Positions 8,388 to 19,493 of a stretch of 33,521 bases of DNA are shown here, one piece after another. Made by a program: the position numbers and the translations under genes. Within the stretch, counting starts at the first letter, position 1. Every line of letters begins with the position of its first letter. This stretch comes from Pseudomonadota bacterium (GTDB lineage Bacteria; Pseudomonadota; Gammaproteobacteria; Burkholderiales; Ferrovaceae), in contig JAGWIJ010000029.1 of assembly GCA_028873535.1 (NCBI GenBank), forward strand, positions 1 through 33,521. Direction: 5' to 3'. Under the pieces are notes generated by a model. The model saw nothing but the letters and a program-made list of their open reading frames with translations, had not been told where the DNA came from and did no database searches.

Positions 8388-9083
8388 ATGAAATTCCGCG
8401 TCTACCGCTACAACCCCGAGCAGGATGCCGAGCCGCGCATGCAGGACTACGAGGTCGAGCTCAAGCCGACCGACCGCATGCTGCTCGATGCCATCCTGCG
8501 CATCAAGGAAATGGACGACACGCTCAGCCTGCGCAAGTCCTGCCGCGAAGGCGTCTGCGGTTCCGATGCCATGAACATCAATGGCAAGAACGGCCTCGCC
8601 TGCGTGACGCCGCTGAAGGGCATCAAGGAGCCGGTGGAACTGCGCCCGCTGCCCGGCCTGCCGGTGATCCGCGACCTGATCGTGGACATGAGCCAGTTCT
8701 TCAAGCAGTACCATTCGGTCACGCCCTACCTCGTCAACGATACGCCGGCACCCGAGAAGGAGCGCCTGCAGTCGCCCGAGGAGCGCGAGGAACTCAATGG
8801 CCTGTACGAGTGCATCCTGTGCGCCTGTTGCAGCACTTCCTGCCCCTCCTTCTGGTGGAATCCGGACAAGTTCGTCGGGCCCGCCGGCCTGCTGCAGGCC
8901 TACCGTTTCATCGCCGACACGCGCGACGAGGCCACCAGCGCGCGCCTGGACAACCTGGAAGATCCGTACCGGCTGTTCCGTTGTCATACCATCATGAATT
9001 GCGTGGACGTCTGCCCGAAGGGCCTGAATCCCTCCCTTGCCATCGGCAAGATCAAGGAGGCGATGGTCAAGCGGGCGGTCTGA
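8388..9083 (+). CDS. sdhB: Succinate dehydrogenase iron-sulfur subunit SdhB
   Basis: A 231-residue electron-transfer subunit with three clusters. The [2Fe-2S] site uses C52, C57 and C72, with D60 in the fourth position as in E. coli SdhB. The [4Fe-4S] motif is C142-x2-C145-x2-C148, and C152 with C199 and C205 make up the [3Fe-4S] ligands in the usual pattern (C209 completes the [4Fe-4S] site). It relays electrons from FAD in SdhA to quinone. A GTG at 8385 is also in frame, but GGAG at 8377-8380 lies 7 nt from ATG 8388, so I prefer the ATG. The gene is 15 bp after sdhA. Confidence 0.96.
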   Translation: MKFRVYRYNPEQDAEPRMQDYEVELKPTDRMLLDAILRIKEMDDTLSLRKSCREGVCGSDAMNINGKNGLACVTPLKGIKEPVELRPLPGLPVIRDLIVDMSQFFKQYHSVTPYLVNDTPAPEKERLQSPEEREELNGLYECILCACCSTSCPSFWWNPDKFVGPAGLLQAYRFIADTRDEATSARLDNLEDPYRLFRCHTIMNCVDVCPKGLNPSLAIGKIKEAMVKRAV

Positions 9084-9146
9084 CGGTGTCCTGCACCCTC
9101 CATTGCGCATCGCGCCCCGGCCCTGCCGGCACACGGCAAGGCGGTC

Positions 9147-9413
9147 GTGACTAAGGGCACGCTGGAACTGGCACGTGAGCGGGCCCGCTGGCGCAGCCGG
9201 CGCGGCCTGCTTGAACTCGATCTGCTGCTGGAGAAGTTCCTGGCCAGACGGCTGGACACGCTAGACGAGGAGGGACTGCAGGCGTATGACGCCCTCCTGC
9301 TGCTCCCGGACAACGAGTTGCTGGACATCGCGATGGGGCGCAAGCCGGCCCCGGACGAGCGGACCGGCGCCATCATCGCGTTGCTGCATGCGCCCTGGGC
9401 GCCTGCGGCTTGA
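9147..9413 (+). CDS. sdhE: FAD assembly factor SdhE
   Basis: An 88-residue, mostly helical protein that promotes covalent FAD attachment to SdhA (YgfY/Sdh5 family). The family motif RGxxE is at 19-23 (RRGLLELD), followed by the acidic helix LLLEKFL and the conserved-type tail LLLLPDNELLDIAMG. The start is GTG; no nearby in-frame ATG exists, and an AAGGCGG purine tract precedes it by a few bases. It lies 63 bp after sdhB and 33 bp before gltA. Placement between sdhB and gltA fits its job and is typical of betaproteobacterial clusters. Confidence 0.9.
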   Translation: MTKGTLELARERARWRSRRGLLELDLLLEKFLARRLDTLDEEGLQAYDALLLLPDNELLDIAMGRKPAPDERTGAIIALLHAPWAPAA

Positions 9414-9446
9414 ACGAATCTCTACTGGACTGAGGGAGACCTGAAC

Positions 9447-10742
<1,296 letters not shown>

Positions 10743-10786
10743 CCAGAGATCCTTGGAATGGCGCTGAACAGGAGGATACAACGGCG

Positions 10787-13606
10787 ATGATGAAACGTGA
10801 TTTCGAAACCTCGTATCTGTTCGGCGCCAACGCGCCGTTCATCGAAGAGCTCTACGACGCCTACCTGCAGGATCCGGCCTCGGTTCCTTCCGAATGGAAG
10901 GCCTGGTTCGATCAGCTGGCGGAATCGGCAGGTAACGTCACGCGGGACATTTCCCACCAGCCGGTGATCCGCCATTTCGAGGATCTCGCCAAGCGGGGGC
11001 CGGCACCGGTCACCCAGCAGGATCCCGAGCACCACCGCAAGCAGGTGGCGGTACTGCAGCTGATCAACGCCCACCGCTTCCTGGGTTCCCGACGCGCGCA
11101 GCTTGACCCGCTGGCGCGCCGCGACGCGGGGCCTCTGCCCGAGCTCGAGATGTCGTACCACGGGCTGGGCGAAGCCGATCTGGACAACGTCTACAGCGCA
11201 GGTTCGCTGGTCGGATTCGAGCGCGCCACCCTGCGCGAGATCCTGCAGGCGGTGCGTGAGACCTACTGCCAGCATGTCGGGATCGAGTACATGTACATCA
11301 CCGACACCGAGCAGAAGCGCTGGATCCAGCAGCGTTTCGAGTCGGTGCGCTCCAAGCCGCTGTTCGATGCCAAGACCCGCATGTGGCTGCTCGAACAGAT
11401 CACGGCGGCCGAGACGCTGGAGAAGTACCTGCACACCCGCTATGTGGGCCAGAAGCGCTTCTCGCTGGAGGGCGGCGAGAGCATGATCCCGGTGATCAAC
11501 GACCTGATCCGCAATGCGGGTGCGGCCGGCACGCAGGAGATCGTGATCGGCATGGCCCATCGCGGACGCCTCAACCTGCTGGTCAACTGCCTGGGCAAGC
11601 TGCCCTCCGACCTGTTTTCCGAGTTCGAAGGCAAGCACCCTTCGGAACTGTCGTCGGGCGACGTCAAGTACCACCAGGGCTTTTCCTCGGACGTGCAGAC
11701 CCCGGGCGGACCGGTGCACCTGACGCTGGCCTTCAACCCCTCGCACCTCGAGATCGTGAATCCGGTGGTCGAGGGTTCGGTGCGCGCGCGCCAGCATCGT
11801 CGCAAGGATGTCGCGCACAAGCAGGTGATGGCGATCCTGGTGCACGGCGACGCCGCCTTCGCGGGCCAGGGTGTGGTGATGGAGACCATGGCGCTGTCGC
11901 AGACGCGCGGCTACTCCACCGGCGGCACGGTGCATATCGTGGTGAACAACCAGATCGGCTTCACCACCTCCGATCCGCGTGATTCGCGTTCCACGCTGTA
12001 CTGCACCGACATCGCCAAGATGGTCGACGCGCCGGTATTCCACGTCAACGCCGACGACCCGGACAGCGTGCTGATGGTGACGCGCGCTGCGCTGGATTTC
12101 CGCAACACCTTCCACAAGGACGTGGTGGTGGACCTGGTGTGCTATCGGCGCCTGGGCCACAACGAGCAGGACGAACCGCTGGTGACCCAGCCGCTGATGT
12201 ACAAGAAGATCGCCCAGCTCCCCAGCACGCGCCGGCTGTATGCGCAGCGGCTGGCACAGGATGGCATTGCGGGCGAGTCCGAAGCCGACCAGATGGTGTC
12301 GCAGTATCGCGAGCTGCTCGACGCCGGCCAACTGCTGCACCGTACCGTGCTGCAGGGCTTCAACCCGCCGTTTGGCGTCGACTGGGCGCCGTATATCGGC
12401 ATCGAATGGCGCCACAAGGCCAAGACCGCGGTGACCGAGAAGAACCTCAAGCGCCTGGCCAGGAAGCTCACCACGGTGCCGGAGAACTTCAAGCTGCATT
12501 CCACCGTCGAGCGCGTGGTGGCCAACCGCCGCGTGATGGGCGAGGGCGAGATGCCGCTGGACTGGGGCATGGCCGAGACGCTGGCCTACGCCACGCTGAT
12601 CGAGGATGGCTTCGGCATCCGCCTGTCGGGCCAGGACTGCGGCCGCGGCACCTTTTCGCATCGCCACTGCGTGCTGCACGACCAGAACCGCGAGAAGTGG
12701 GATGCCGGTGTCTATGTGCCGCTCAACAACCTGGCCGAGAACCAGCGCGAATTCGTCGTCATCGACTCCCTGCTGTCGGAGGAGGCGGTGCTCGGCTTTG
12801 AGTACGGCTACTCGAGTTCCGAACCGCGCGAGCTGGTGATCTGGGAAGGCCAGTTCGGCGACTTCGCCAACGGTGCCCAGGTGGTGATCGACCAGTTCAT
12901 CAGTTCCGGCGAAGCCAAGTGGGGGCGCATGTGCGGCCTGACCATGATGCTGCCGCACGGCTTCGAAGGTCAGGGACCGGAGCATTCCTCGGCACGCCTG
13001 GAGCGCTACCTGCAGCTGTGCGCCGAGCACAACATCCAGGTATGCGTGCCCAGCACGCCCGCGCAGCTGTTCCACATGCTGCGCCGGCAGATGATCCGTC
13101 CGATGCGCCGGCCGCTGATCATCATCATGCCGAAGAGCCTGCTGCGGCGGAAGGAGTCCACGTCCGACCTGTCGGAGCTTGCCAAGGGCCATTTCCAGCC
13201 GGTCATTCCGGAGGTGGAAGACCTGCAGGCCGGGAACGTGCGTCGCATCGTGGCGTGCAGCGGCAAGGTCTACTTCGACGTGGTCGCGGAGCGCAAGGCG
13301 CGTGGCATCACCGACATCGCCGTGATCCGGATCGAGCAGCTCTATCCCTTCCCGCACGAGGAGTTCGCCGCCGAGGTGCAGCGCTACCCGAATGCCTCCG
13401 AAGTGGTGTGGTGCCAGGAAGAGCCCACCAACCAGGGCGCGTGGCACCGGATCATGCACTACCTGCAGCGACACCTGCGCCAGGACCAGATCCTGGGATC
13501 GGCCATGCGGCCTTCGTCGGCCTCGCCGGCGGTCGGCTATCTCGCCAAGCACAATGAACAGCAAAAGGCCGTGATCGAGGCCGCACTCAAGGCTGGCGCC
13601 CACTAA
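10787..13606 (+). CDS. sucA: 2-oxoglutarate dehydrogenase E1 component SucA (OdhA)
   Basis: A 939-residue thiamine-diphosphate enzyme that decarboxylates 2-oxoglutarate and reductively succinylates the lipoyl arm of SucB. The N-terminal [24 protein letters not shown] (about 18-41) is the E1o-specific N-terminal domain. The thiamine/Mg site includes [11 protein letters not shown] (from G354) and NNQIGF (near residue 387). [13 protein letters not shown] sequence ([11 protein letters not shown]) is also present. Two ATGs occur in tandem (10787 and 10790) after GGAGG at 10771-10775. I annotate the first; an open frame further upstream lies in gltA. The gene is 44 bp after gltA and 32 bp before sucB. 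Confidence 0.97.
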   Translation: MMKRDFETSYLFGANAPFIEELYDAYLQDPASVPSEWKAWFDQLAESAGNVTRDISHQPVIRHFEDLAKRGPAPVTQQDPEHHRKQVAVLQLINAHRFLGSRRAQLDPLARRDAGPLPELEMSYHGLGEADLDNVYSAGSLVGFERATLREILQAVRETYCQHVGIEYMYITDTEQKRWIQQRFESVRSKPLFDAKTRMWLLEQITAAETLEKYLHTRYVGQKRFSLEGGESMIPVINDLIRNAGAAGTQEIVIGMAHRGRLNLLVNCLGKLPSDLFSEFEGKHPSELSSGDVKYHQGFSSDVQTPGGPVHLTLAFNPSHLEIVNPVVEGSVRARQHRRKDVAHKQVMAILVHGDAAFAGQGVVMETMALSQTRGYSTGGTVHIVVNNQIGFTTSDPRDSRSTLYCTDIAKMVDAPVFHVNADDPDSVLMVTRAALDFRNTFHKDVVVDLVCYRRLGHNEQDEPLVTQPLMYKKIAQLPSTRRLYAQRLAQDGIAGESEADQMVSQYRELLDAGQLLHRTVLQGFNPPFGVDWAPYIGIEWRHKAKTAVTEKNLKRLARKLTTVPENFKLHSTVERVVANRRVMGEGEMPLDWGMAETLAYATLIEDGFGIRLSGQDCGRGTFSHRHCVLHDQNREKWDAGVYVPLNNLAENQREFVVIDSLLSEEAVLGFEYGYSSSEPRELVIWEGQFGDFANGAQVVIDQFISSGEAKWGRMCGLTMMLPHGFEGQGPEHSSARLERYLQLCAEHNIQVCVPSTPAQLFHMLRRQMIRPMRRPLIIIMPKSLLRRKESTSDLSELAKGHFQPVIPEVEDLQAGNVRRIVACSGKVYFDVVAERKARGITDIAVIRIEQLYPFPHEEFAAEVQRYPNASEVVWCQEEPTNQGAWHRIMHYLQRHLRQDQILGSAMRPSSASPAVGYLAKHNEQQKAVIEAALKAGAH

Positions 13607-13638
13607 GCGGCCCGCCGTTCCCTCTCCAGGAGTCATTC

Positions 13639-14925
13639 ATGCTCGTTGAAGTCAAAGTCCCCGCGCTGTCCGAATCGGTTTCGGAGGCGACCCTGCTCAC
13701 CTGGCACAAGCAGCCCGGCGAGCGTGTCGAGCGCGACGAGAACCTGATCGATATCGAAACCGACAAGGTGGTGCTGGAACTGCCGGCGCCGGCCGCCGGC
13801 GTGCTGGTGGAAGTCATCAAGGGTGATGGCGGCACCGTGGCCAGCGAAGAGCTGATCGCGCGCATCGACACCGAGGCGGTCGCCTCGCGTGGCGCCGCCG
13901 CGATGAGCACCGAGCCGGGCGCCAAGCTGCCGCCCAAGCCGGCCGCCGCACCCGCCGCAGCGCCTGCCCCGACGGCTGCTTCCGCAGCCGGGCTGGCGAT
14001 GCCCGCGGCACGCAAGGCGCTGGCCGAAGCCGGTCTGCAGGCCGGCGATGTCGCGGGCAGCGGTCGCGATGGGCGCGTCACCAAGTCCGACGTCTCGGCG
14101 CACGTCGCTGCCGGCAACCTGGCCGCCCCTGCGGCTGCGGCCGCGCCGGTGGCCCCGGCCGCGCGCGAGGTCCTGCCCACGCCGACGCCGGCCGCGGTGG
14201 CCGGCCTTCAGCGCGCCATGGCGCAGCGACCCGAAGAGCGCGTGCCGATGTCGCGCCTGCGTCAGCGCGTCGCCGAGCGCCTGGTGCAGTCGCAAAGCAC
14301 AGCCGCCATCCTGACCACGTTCAACGAGGTCAACATGCAGCCCGTGATGGACCTGCGCAACCGCTACAAGGAGGCCTTCGAGAAGGAGCACGGCGTCAAG
14401 CTGGGATTCATGTCCTTCTTCGTGCGTGCCGCCGTGCACGCGCTGAAGAAGTACCCGGTGGTCAATGCCTCGGTGGACGGCAACGATATCGTCTACCACG
14501 GCTACTACGACGTCGGCATCGCCGTCGGCTCGCCGCGCGGCCTGGTGGTGCCAGTGCTGCGCGATGCCGACTCGCTGTCGATCGCGCAGATCGAAAAGGC
14601 CATCGCCGACTTCGGTGCACGCGCCAAGAGCGGCAAGCTCAGCATCGAGGAACTGACCGGCGGCACCTTCTCGATCTCCAATGGCGGCGTGTTCGGCTCG
14701 ATGCTGTCGACGCCGATCATCAATCCGCCCCAGTCGGCGATCCTGGGCATCCACGCCACCAAGGACCGGCCGGTGGTGGAGAACGGCCAGATCGTGATCC
14801 GCCCGATGAACTACCTCGCGATGTCCTATGACCATCGCATCATCGATGGCCGCGAGGCCGTGCTGACCCTGGTTGCCATCAAGGAAGCGCTCGAGGATCC
14901 GGCGCGCCTGCTGCTGGACCTGTGA
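13639..14925 (+). CDS. sucB: Dihydrolipoyl succinyltransferase E2 component SucB (OdhB)
   Basis: A 428-residue E2 core subunit of the 2-oxoglutarate dehydrogenase complex that transfers the succinyl group to CoA. Domain order: an N-terminal lipoyl domain with the modified lysine K43 in IETDKVVLE; an Ala/Pro-rich flexible linker (about 92-117); a peripheral E1/E3-binding domain (about 119-157, [10 protein letters not shown]...[12 protein letters not shown]); a second Ala/Pro linker (about 160-187); and the acyltransferase domain. The catalytic motif SYDHRIIDG contains H399 and D403. One lipoyl domain is normal for E2o. The ATG at 13639 is preceded by CAGGAG. It lies between sucA and lpdA, its complex partners. 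Confidence 0.97.
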   Translation: MLVEVKVPALSESVSEATLLTWHKQPGERVERDENLIDIETDKVVLELPAPAAGVLVEVIKGDGGTVASEELIARIDTEAVASRGAAAMSTEPGAKLPPKPAAAPAAAPAPTAASAAGLAMPAARKALAEAGLQAGDVAGSGRDGRVTKSDVSAHVAAGNLAAPAAAAAPVAPAAREVLPTPTPAAVAGLQRAMAQRPEERVPMSRLRQRVAERLVQSQSTAAILTTFNEVNMQPVMDLRNRYKEAFEKEHGVKLGFMSFFVRAAVHALKKYPVVNASVDGNDIVYHGYYDVGIAVGSPRGLVVPVLRDADSLSIAQIEKAIADFGARAKSGKLSIEELTGGTFSISNGGVFGSMLSTPIINPPQSAILGIHATKDRPVVENGQIVIRPMNYLAMSYDHRIIDGREAVLTLVAIKEALEDPARLLLDL

Positions 14926-14951
14926 TCCCTAACGGACGAGAAGGACAAGAC

Positions 14952-16373
14952 ATGTTTGACCTGGTCGTGGTCGGGGGTGGTCCCGGCGGATACATCGCGG
15001 CGGTGCGCGCCGCGCAGCTGGGCATGAAGGTGGCCTGCATCGACGCCTGGAAGAACGCCAAGGGCAGGCCTTCGCTGGGCGGCACCTGCCTCAACGTGGG
15101 TTGCATCCCCTCCAAGGCGCTGCTCGAATCGTCGGAGAACTACGAGCGTGCCGTGCACAAGTTCGCCGACCACGGCATCCGGCTGTCGGGCGTGCAGGTG
15201 GACATGCCGACGATGCTCAAGCGCAAGGACAAGATCGTCGATCAGCTCACCTCGGGCGTGGCCTACCTGTTCAAGAAGAACAAGGTGGAGTCGATCCATG
15301 GCGTCGGCCGCTTTGCGGGACGCGACGGCGACACCTTCCTGCTCGAGGCAGTCGACGGCGACAAGGTCACGCCGGTCAGTGCCAGGCAGGTGATCCTGGC
15401 CACCGGGTCGGTGCCGCGCGCGATCCCTGCCGCGCCGGTGGACAACGTCGACATCCTCGACAATGCCGGTGCGCTCGCGATCGGCGAGGTCCCGCGGCGG
15501 CTGGGCGTGATCGGAGCCGGCGTGATCGGACTGGAAATGGGCAGCGTGTGGCGCCGCCTGGGCGCCGAAGTGACCCTGATCGAGGCGCTCGATACCTTTC
15601 TGGGTGCTGCCGACGAGCAGGTGGCGCGCGAGGCGCAGAAGATCTTCACGCGCGAGCAGGACATCGCCATCGAGCTGGGCGCCAAGGTGAGTGCTGTCGA
15701 GAAGGTCGCCGGCGGGCTCAAGGTCAGCTACGAACAGGGCGGCAGGAATTCCAGCATTGAGGTCGACAAGCTGATCGTTGCGGTGGGACGCGTGCCCTAT
15801 ACCGACGGCCTGCAGCTGGACAAGGTGGGCCTGGCGGTGGACGCGCGCGGCTTCATTCCGGTCGACGAGCATTGCGCCACCGCAGTGGCCGGCATCTGGG
15901 CCCTCGGCGACGTGGTGCGCGGACCGATGCTGGCGCACAAGGCCGAGGAGGAGGGGGTAGCGGTGGCCGAGCGCATCACCGGTCAGAAGCCGCACCTGGA
16001 CTTCAACCACATTCCCTGGGTGATCTACACGGCGCCCGAGATCGCCTGGGTGGGCGAGACCGAACAGGCGCTGAAGGCGCGCGGCGCGGACTACCGTGCG
16101 GGCAGTTTCCCGTTCGCCGCCAACGGCCGCGCCAAGGGCCTTGGCGAGACGGCAGGCTTCGTCAAGATCCTGGCCGACCGCGCCACCGATCGCATCCTGG
16201 GTGTGCACATCCTGGGACCGTTCGCGTCGGAGCTGGTGACCGAAGCGGTGGTGGCGATGGAGTTCTCCGCCACCAGCGAAGACATTGCGCGCATCGTGCA
16301 TGCCCATCCCTCGCTGGCCGAAGTCTTCCACGAGGCGGCCCTGGCCGTGGACGGGCGCGCACTGAACATGTGA
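14952..16373 (+). CDS. lpdA: Dihydrolipoyl dehydrogenase Lpd (E3)
   Basis: A 473-residue flavoprotein that reoxidises dihydrolipoamide with NAD+ in the 2-oxoglutarate dehydrogenase complex and possibly others. The FAD fold VVVGGGPGGYIAA is at 5-17, the redox disulfide C46/C51 is in GGTCLNVGCIPSK, the NAD fold GVIGAGVIGLEMG is near 183-195, and the C-terminal catalytic pair H452/E457 is in HAHPSLAE. An in-frame GTG at 14922 exists inside the end of sucB, but AAGGA at 14941-14945 points to ATG 14952. The gene is 26 bp after sucB and completes the E1-E2-E3 set. Confidence 0.96.
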   Translation: MFDLVVVGGGPGGYIAAVRAAQLGMKVACIDAWKNAKGRPSLGGTCLNVGCIPSKALLESSENYERAVHKFADHGIRLSGVQVDMPTMLKRKDKIVDQLTSGVAYLFKKNKVESIHGVGRFAGRDGDTFLLEAVDGDKVTPVSARQVILATGSVPRAIPAAPVDNVDILDNAGALAIGEVPRRLGVIGAGVIGLEMGSVWRRLGAEVTLIEALDTFLGAADEQVAREAQKIFTREQDIAIELGAKVSAVEKVAGGLKVSYEQGGRNSSIEVDKLIVAVGRVPYTDGLQLDKVGLAVDARGFIPVDEHCATAVAGIWALGDVVRGPMLAHKAEEEGVAVAERITGQKPHLDFNHIPWVIYTAPEIAWVGETEQALKARGADYRAGSFPFAANGRAKGLGETAGFVKILADRATDRILGVHILGPFASELVTEAVVAMEFSATSEDIARIVHAHPSLAEVFHEAALAVDGRALNM

Positions 16374-16378
16374 GTGCC

Positions 16379-17491
16379 ATGCCAGAGACCGCGCTCGCCA
16401 GCGGCCCGGAGCCGGCCCACTGGTATGCGCAGTTCAGCCGCAGCGCGGGATTCCAGCCCGATCCCGCGCAGGCGGATGCTGTCGATCGTCTGCAGGCCCT
16501 GCACGACGCACTGGTCGCCTTCAAGCGGCGTCCACGTGGCCTGATCGCACGCACGCTGCAGCCGATGCGCCAGCAGCCGCCACGCGGCCTCTACCTTCAC
16601 GGCGGCGTGGGGCGCGGCAAGAGCGCCCTGATGGATGCCTTCTATGCCGGACTGCCCTACCGGCGCAAGCGGCGCGTGCACTTCCACGCCTTCATGCGCG
16701 AGGTCCACGAGGGCATGCGCGCGCGCGCCGCCGAAGCGGATCCGCTGAACGCGGTGGCCGATGCCATCGCGCGCGCCACCCGGGTGCTGTGCTTCGACGA
16801 ATTCCACGTCAGCGACATCGCCGACGCCATGATCCTGTCGCGCCTGTTCGAAGCGCTGTTCGCGGGTGGCGTGGTGCTGGTGATCACCAGCAACTATGCG
16901 CCTTCCGGGCTCTATCCCGATGGCCTGCAGCGTGAGCGCTTCCTGCCGGCGATCGCGCTCATGGAACAGCGCCTGGATGTGCTGTGCGTCGACGGCGGCG
17001 TTGACCATCGATTGCGCACGCTGGAACGCGAACCGGTGTTCTTCGCGCCGCTCGGACCGGAGGCGGAGGCCGGAATGCGCGCTCTTTGGCTGCGTACCAC
17101 GGGGCAGGCGCCGACGGCCGGCGAATTCGATCTGCTCGGACGCCGCGTCGGCTGCCTGGCGCGATCGCGCGAGGTGATCTGGTTCTCCTTCGCGCAGTTG
17201 TGCGGCGGGCCGCGTTCGCAGCTCGACTACCTCAAGCTGGCCGAGACCCACGCCCTGCTGATGCTGTCCGGCGTGCCCGTGCTGGCGGCGGCCATGCATG
17301 CCGAGGCCAGACGCTTCACCTGGCTGGTCGACATCCTGTACGACAGCCGGGTGCCGCTGGCGCTTTCGGCGGCCGCCGCTCCGGCGGAGCTCTATACCGA
17401 GGGGCGCATGGCCAATGAATTCGTCCGGACGGTCAGCCGTCTGGAGGAGATGCAATCCGCCGTGTGGCGGCAGGCGACAGCGCGTGCCTGA
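16379..17491 (+). CDS. zapE: Cell division protein ZapE (AFG1-like ATPase)
   Basis: A 370-residue P-loop ATPase of the AFG1/LACE1 family. Its bacterial member ZapE associates with FtsZ, and its eukaryotic homologues act on mitochondrial respiratory-chain subunits. The Walker A motif GGVGRGKS is at 75-82, Walker B LCFDEFHV at 137-144, and the family segments VVLVITSNYAPSGLYPDGLQRERFLPAI and RRFTWLVDILYD are also seen. It begins 5 bp after the lpdA stop with little Shine-Dalgarno, so it is probably translationally coupled. Its place directly behind the sdh-suc-lpd genes suggests co-expression with the respiratory TCA enzymes. Family is certain; its role here is not established. Confidence 0.92.
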   Translation: MPETALASGPEPAHWYAQFSRSAGFQPDPAQADAVDRLQALHDALVAFKRRPRGLIARTLQPMRQQPPRGLYLHGGVGRGKSALMDAFYAGLPYRRKRRVHFHAFMREVHEGMRARAAEADPLNAVADAIARATRVLCFDEFHVSDIADAMILSRLFEALFAGGVVLVITSNYAPSGLYPDGLQRERFLPAIALMEQRLDVLCVDGGVDHRLRTLEREPVFFAPLGPEAEAGMRALWLRTTGQAPTAGEFDLLGRRVGCLARSREVIWFSFAQLCGGPRSQLDYLKLAETHALLMLSGVPVLAAAMHAEARRFTWLVDILYDSRVPLALSAAAAPAELYTEGRMANEFVRTVSRLEEMQSAVWRQATARA

Positions 17492-17493
17492 CC

Positions 17494-17526
17494 GTCCGGG
17501 CGGACACGACACGTTCCGGACGCCCG
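17494..17526. repeat. Overlapping alternative inverted repeats between zapE and prpE
   Basis: Two stems overlap and exclude each other: GTCCGG (17494-17499) with CCGGAC (17516-17521), and CGGGCG (17497-17502) with CGCCCG (17521-17526). They lie just after the zapE stop in the 91-bp spacer before prpE. No T-run follows either stem, so an intrinsic terminator is not supported. A weak RNA structure, a protein site or a chance effect of high GC are all possible. Confidence 0.25.
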
Positions 17527-17582
17527 CACAGACGGGACACGGTCCTGCATTCCGCGACGCACGCCCAGGGAGGTAGTAAATC

Positions 17583-19493
17583 ATGCCGTTCGAAAAGCTG
17601 GCCCGATTCCACCAACGCTCGATCGAGGACCGCGAGGGCTTCTGGCTTGAGCAGGCCGATCTGATCGACTGGGAGACCCGGCCCACCCGGGCGCTCGACT
17701 TCAGTCATCCGCCATTTGCGCGCTGGTTCCCGGAGGGGCGCACCAATCTGTGCCACAACGCCATCGATCGCCACCTGGCGACGCGTGGCGAGCAGATCGC
17801 GCTGGCCTATGTCTCGACCGAGACCGGCATCGAGCGCAACTACAGCTACCGCGAACTGCATCGCGAAGTGCAGCGCTGCGCCGCCGCGCTGCAGGACCTG
17901 GGCGTGGGGCAGGGCGATCGCGTGATCATCTACATGCCGATGATCGCCGAGGCGATCTTCGCGATGCTGGCGTGTGCGCGCATCGGCGCGATCCATTCGG
18001 TGGTGTTCGGCGGGTTCGCGGCGCAGAGCCTGGCCACGCGCATCGACGACGCGCGTCCCAAGGTGATGGTGACGGCGGACGCCGGCATGCGCGGCGGCCG
18101 TGCCATTCCCTACAAGCCGCTGGTCGACGCGGCGCTGGCAGCCTGCCAGAACCCGCCGGCGCACGTGCTGATCGTCGACCGCAAGCTGGATCCGGACATG
18201 CAGCGCACGCCGGGACGCGACATCGACTACCTGGAGGTGCTGGCGCGCGCGGGCGACCGCGAAGTCCCGGTCGCCTGGCTGCCCGGCGACGCGCCTTCCT
18301 ACATCCTCTACACCTCCGGTACCACCGGCAAGCCCAAGGGCGTGCAGCGGGACACCGCCGGCTATGCGGTGGCACTGGCGGCGTCGATGCGCTACATCTA
18401 CGGCGGCAAGCCCGGCGAGGCGATGTTCACCACGTCGGACATCGGCTGGGTGGTGGGACATTCGTACATCGTCTATGCACCGCTGATCCACGGCATGACC
18501 ACGGTGGTCTACGAGGGCCTGCCGATCCGCCCTGACGCGACCATCTGGTGGAAGCTGGTGGAGCGCTTCAAGGTCAGCGTGATGTTCAGTTCGCCGACCG
18601 CGATCCGCGTGCTCAAGAAGCAGGATCCGGCCAGCCTGCATGCGCATGACACCCGCTCGCTGCGCGGCCTGTACCTGGCCGGTGAGCCGCTCGACGAACC
18701 CACGGCGCGCTGGATCTCGGATGCCCTGGGTGTTCCGGTCACCGACAACTACTGGCAGACCGAGACCGGCTGGCCGATCCTGTCGGCCATGCCGGGCGTC
18801 GAGGAAACGCCGCGCCGCTTCGGCAGCCCGAGTTTTCCCGTCTACGGTTTCGACGTGCAGCTGCTCGACGAGAACGGCGAGCAGGTGCCGCCCGGCGCGA
18901 AAGGCGTCGTGGCGATCCGGCCGCCGCTTCCGCCGGGTTGTCTGTCCACGGTGTGGGGCGACGACCAGCGCTTCGTGCAGACCTATTTCTCGATGTTCAC
19001 CGACCGTCAGGTCTATTCCTCGTTCGACTGGGGCCTGCAGGACCAGGATGGCTACTGGTTCATCCTGGGGCGCACCGACGATGTGATCAATACCGCCGGC
19101 CACCGCCTGGGCACCCGCGAGATCGAGGAGGCGATCAGCGCGCACACCGCCGTCGCCGAAGTGGCCGTGGTGGGCGTGCAAGACGCGCTCAAGGGCCAGG
19201 TGCCGGTGGCGTTCGTGGTGCTGCGCGATCCCGCCCGGATCGCCGCCGACGGCGCCGCTGCGGCGCTGGAGCGCGAAGTGTTCCAGGCGGTCGACAGTTC
19301 GCTGGGTGCGATCGCGCGACCGGCCCGTGTCCACTTCGTCAGCGCTCTGCCCAAGACGCGCTCGGGCAAGCTGCTGCGCCGGAGCATCCAGGCACTGGCG
19401 GAAGGGCGCGATGCCGGCGACCTGACCACGCTGGACGATCCTGCCGCGCTGGAGCAGGTGCGTGCGGCGCTGGCCGCCGGCCACGTCCGGTGA
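17583..19493 (+). CDS. prpE: Propionyl-CoA synthetase PrpE
   Basis: A 636-residue acyl-CoA synthetase of the ANL superfamily. It activates propionate with ATP and CoA via an acyl-adenylate. The ATP/AMP loop YTSGTTGKPKGV is at 243-254, and the adenylate motif NYWQTETGWP and the hinge region GRTDDVINTAGHRLGT are present. The acetylatable catalytic lysine K596 lies in PKTRSGKLLRR. VFGGFAAQSLATRIDDARPK and overall style favour PrpE over acetyl-CoA synthetase, though acetate activity is possible. ATG 17583 follows AGGGAGGTA. It supplies PrpC but is separated from prpBC-acnD by the whole TCA block, and is followed by a 4-bp overlapping cyclo-ligase gene. Confidence 0.93.
   Translation: MPFEKLARFHQRSIEDREGFWLEQADLIDWETRPTRALDFSHPPFARWFPEGRTNLCHNAIDRHLATRGEQIALAYVSTETGIERNYSYRELHREVQRCAAALQDLGVGQGDRVIIYMPMIAEAIFAMLACARIGAIHSVVFGGFAAQSLATRIDDARPKVMVTADAGMRGGRAIPYKPLVDAALAACQNPPAHVLIVDRKLDPDMQRTPGRDIDYLEVLARAGDREVPVAWLPGDAPSYILYTSGTTGKPKGVQRDTAGYAVALAASMRYIYGGKPGEAMFTTSDIGWVVGHSYIVYAPLIHGMTTVVYEGLPIRPDATIWWKLVERFKVSVMFSSPTAIRVLKKQDPASLHAHDTRSLRGLYLAGEPLDEPTARWISDALGVPVTDNYWQTETGWPILSAMPGVEETPRRFGSPSFPVYGFDVQLLDENGEQVPPGAKGVVAIRPPLPPGCLSTVWGDDQRFVQTYFSMFTDRQVYSSFDWGLQDQDGYWFILGRTDDVINTAGHRLGTREIEEAISAHTAVAEVAVVGVQDALKGQVPVAFVVLRDPARIAADGAAAALEREVFQAVDSSLGAIARPARVHFVSALPKTRSGKLLRRSIQALAEGRDAGDLTTLDDPAALEQVRAALAAGHVR

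Noticed and set aside
6567..9134. A long minus-strand open frame opposite sdhA and sdhB
   Set aside because: Same shadow pattern, opposite two fully recognisable subunits.
13900..14200. The Ala/Pro-rich stretch in sucB as a repeat or inserted element
   Set aside because: These are the flexible linkers between lipoyl, E3-binding and catalytic domains, normal for E2 subunits.
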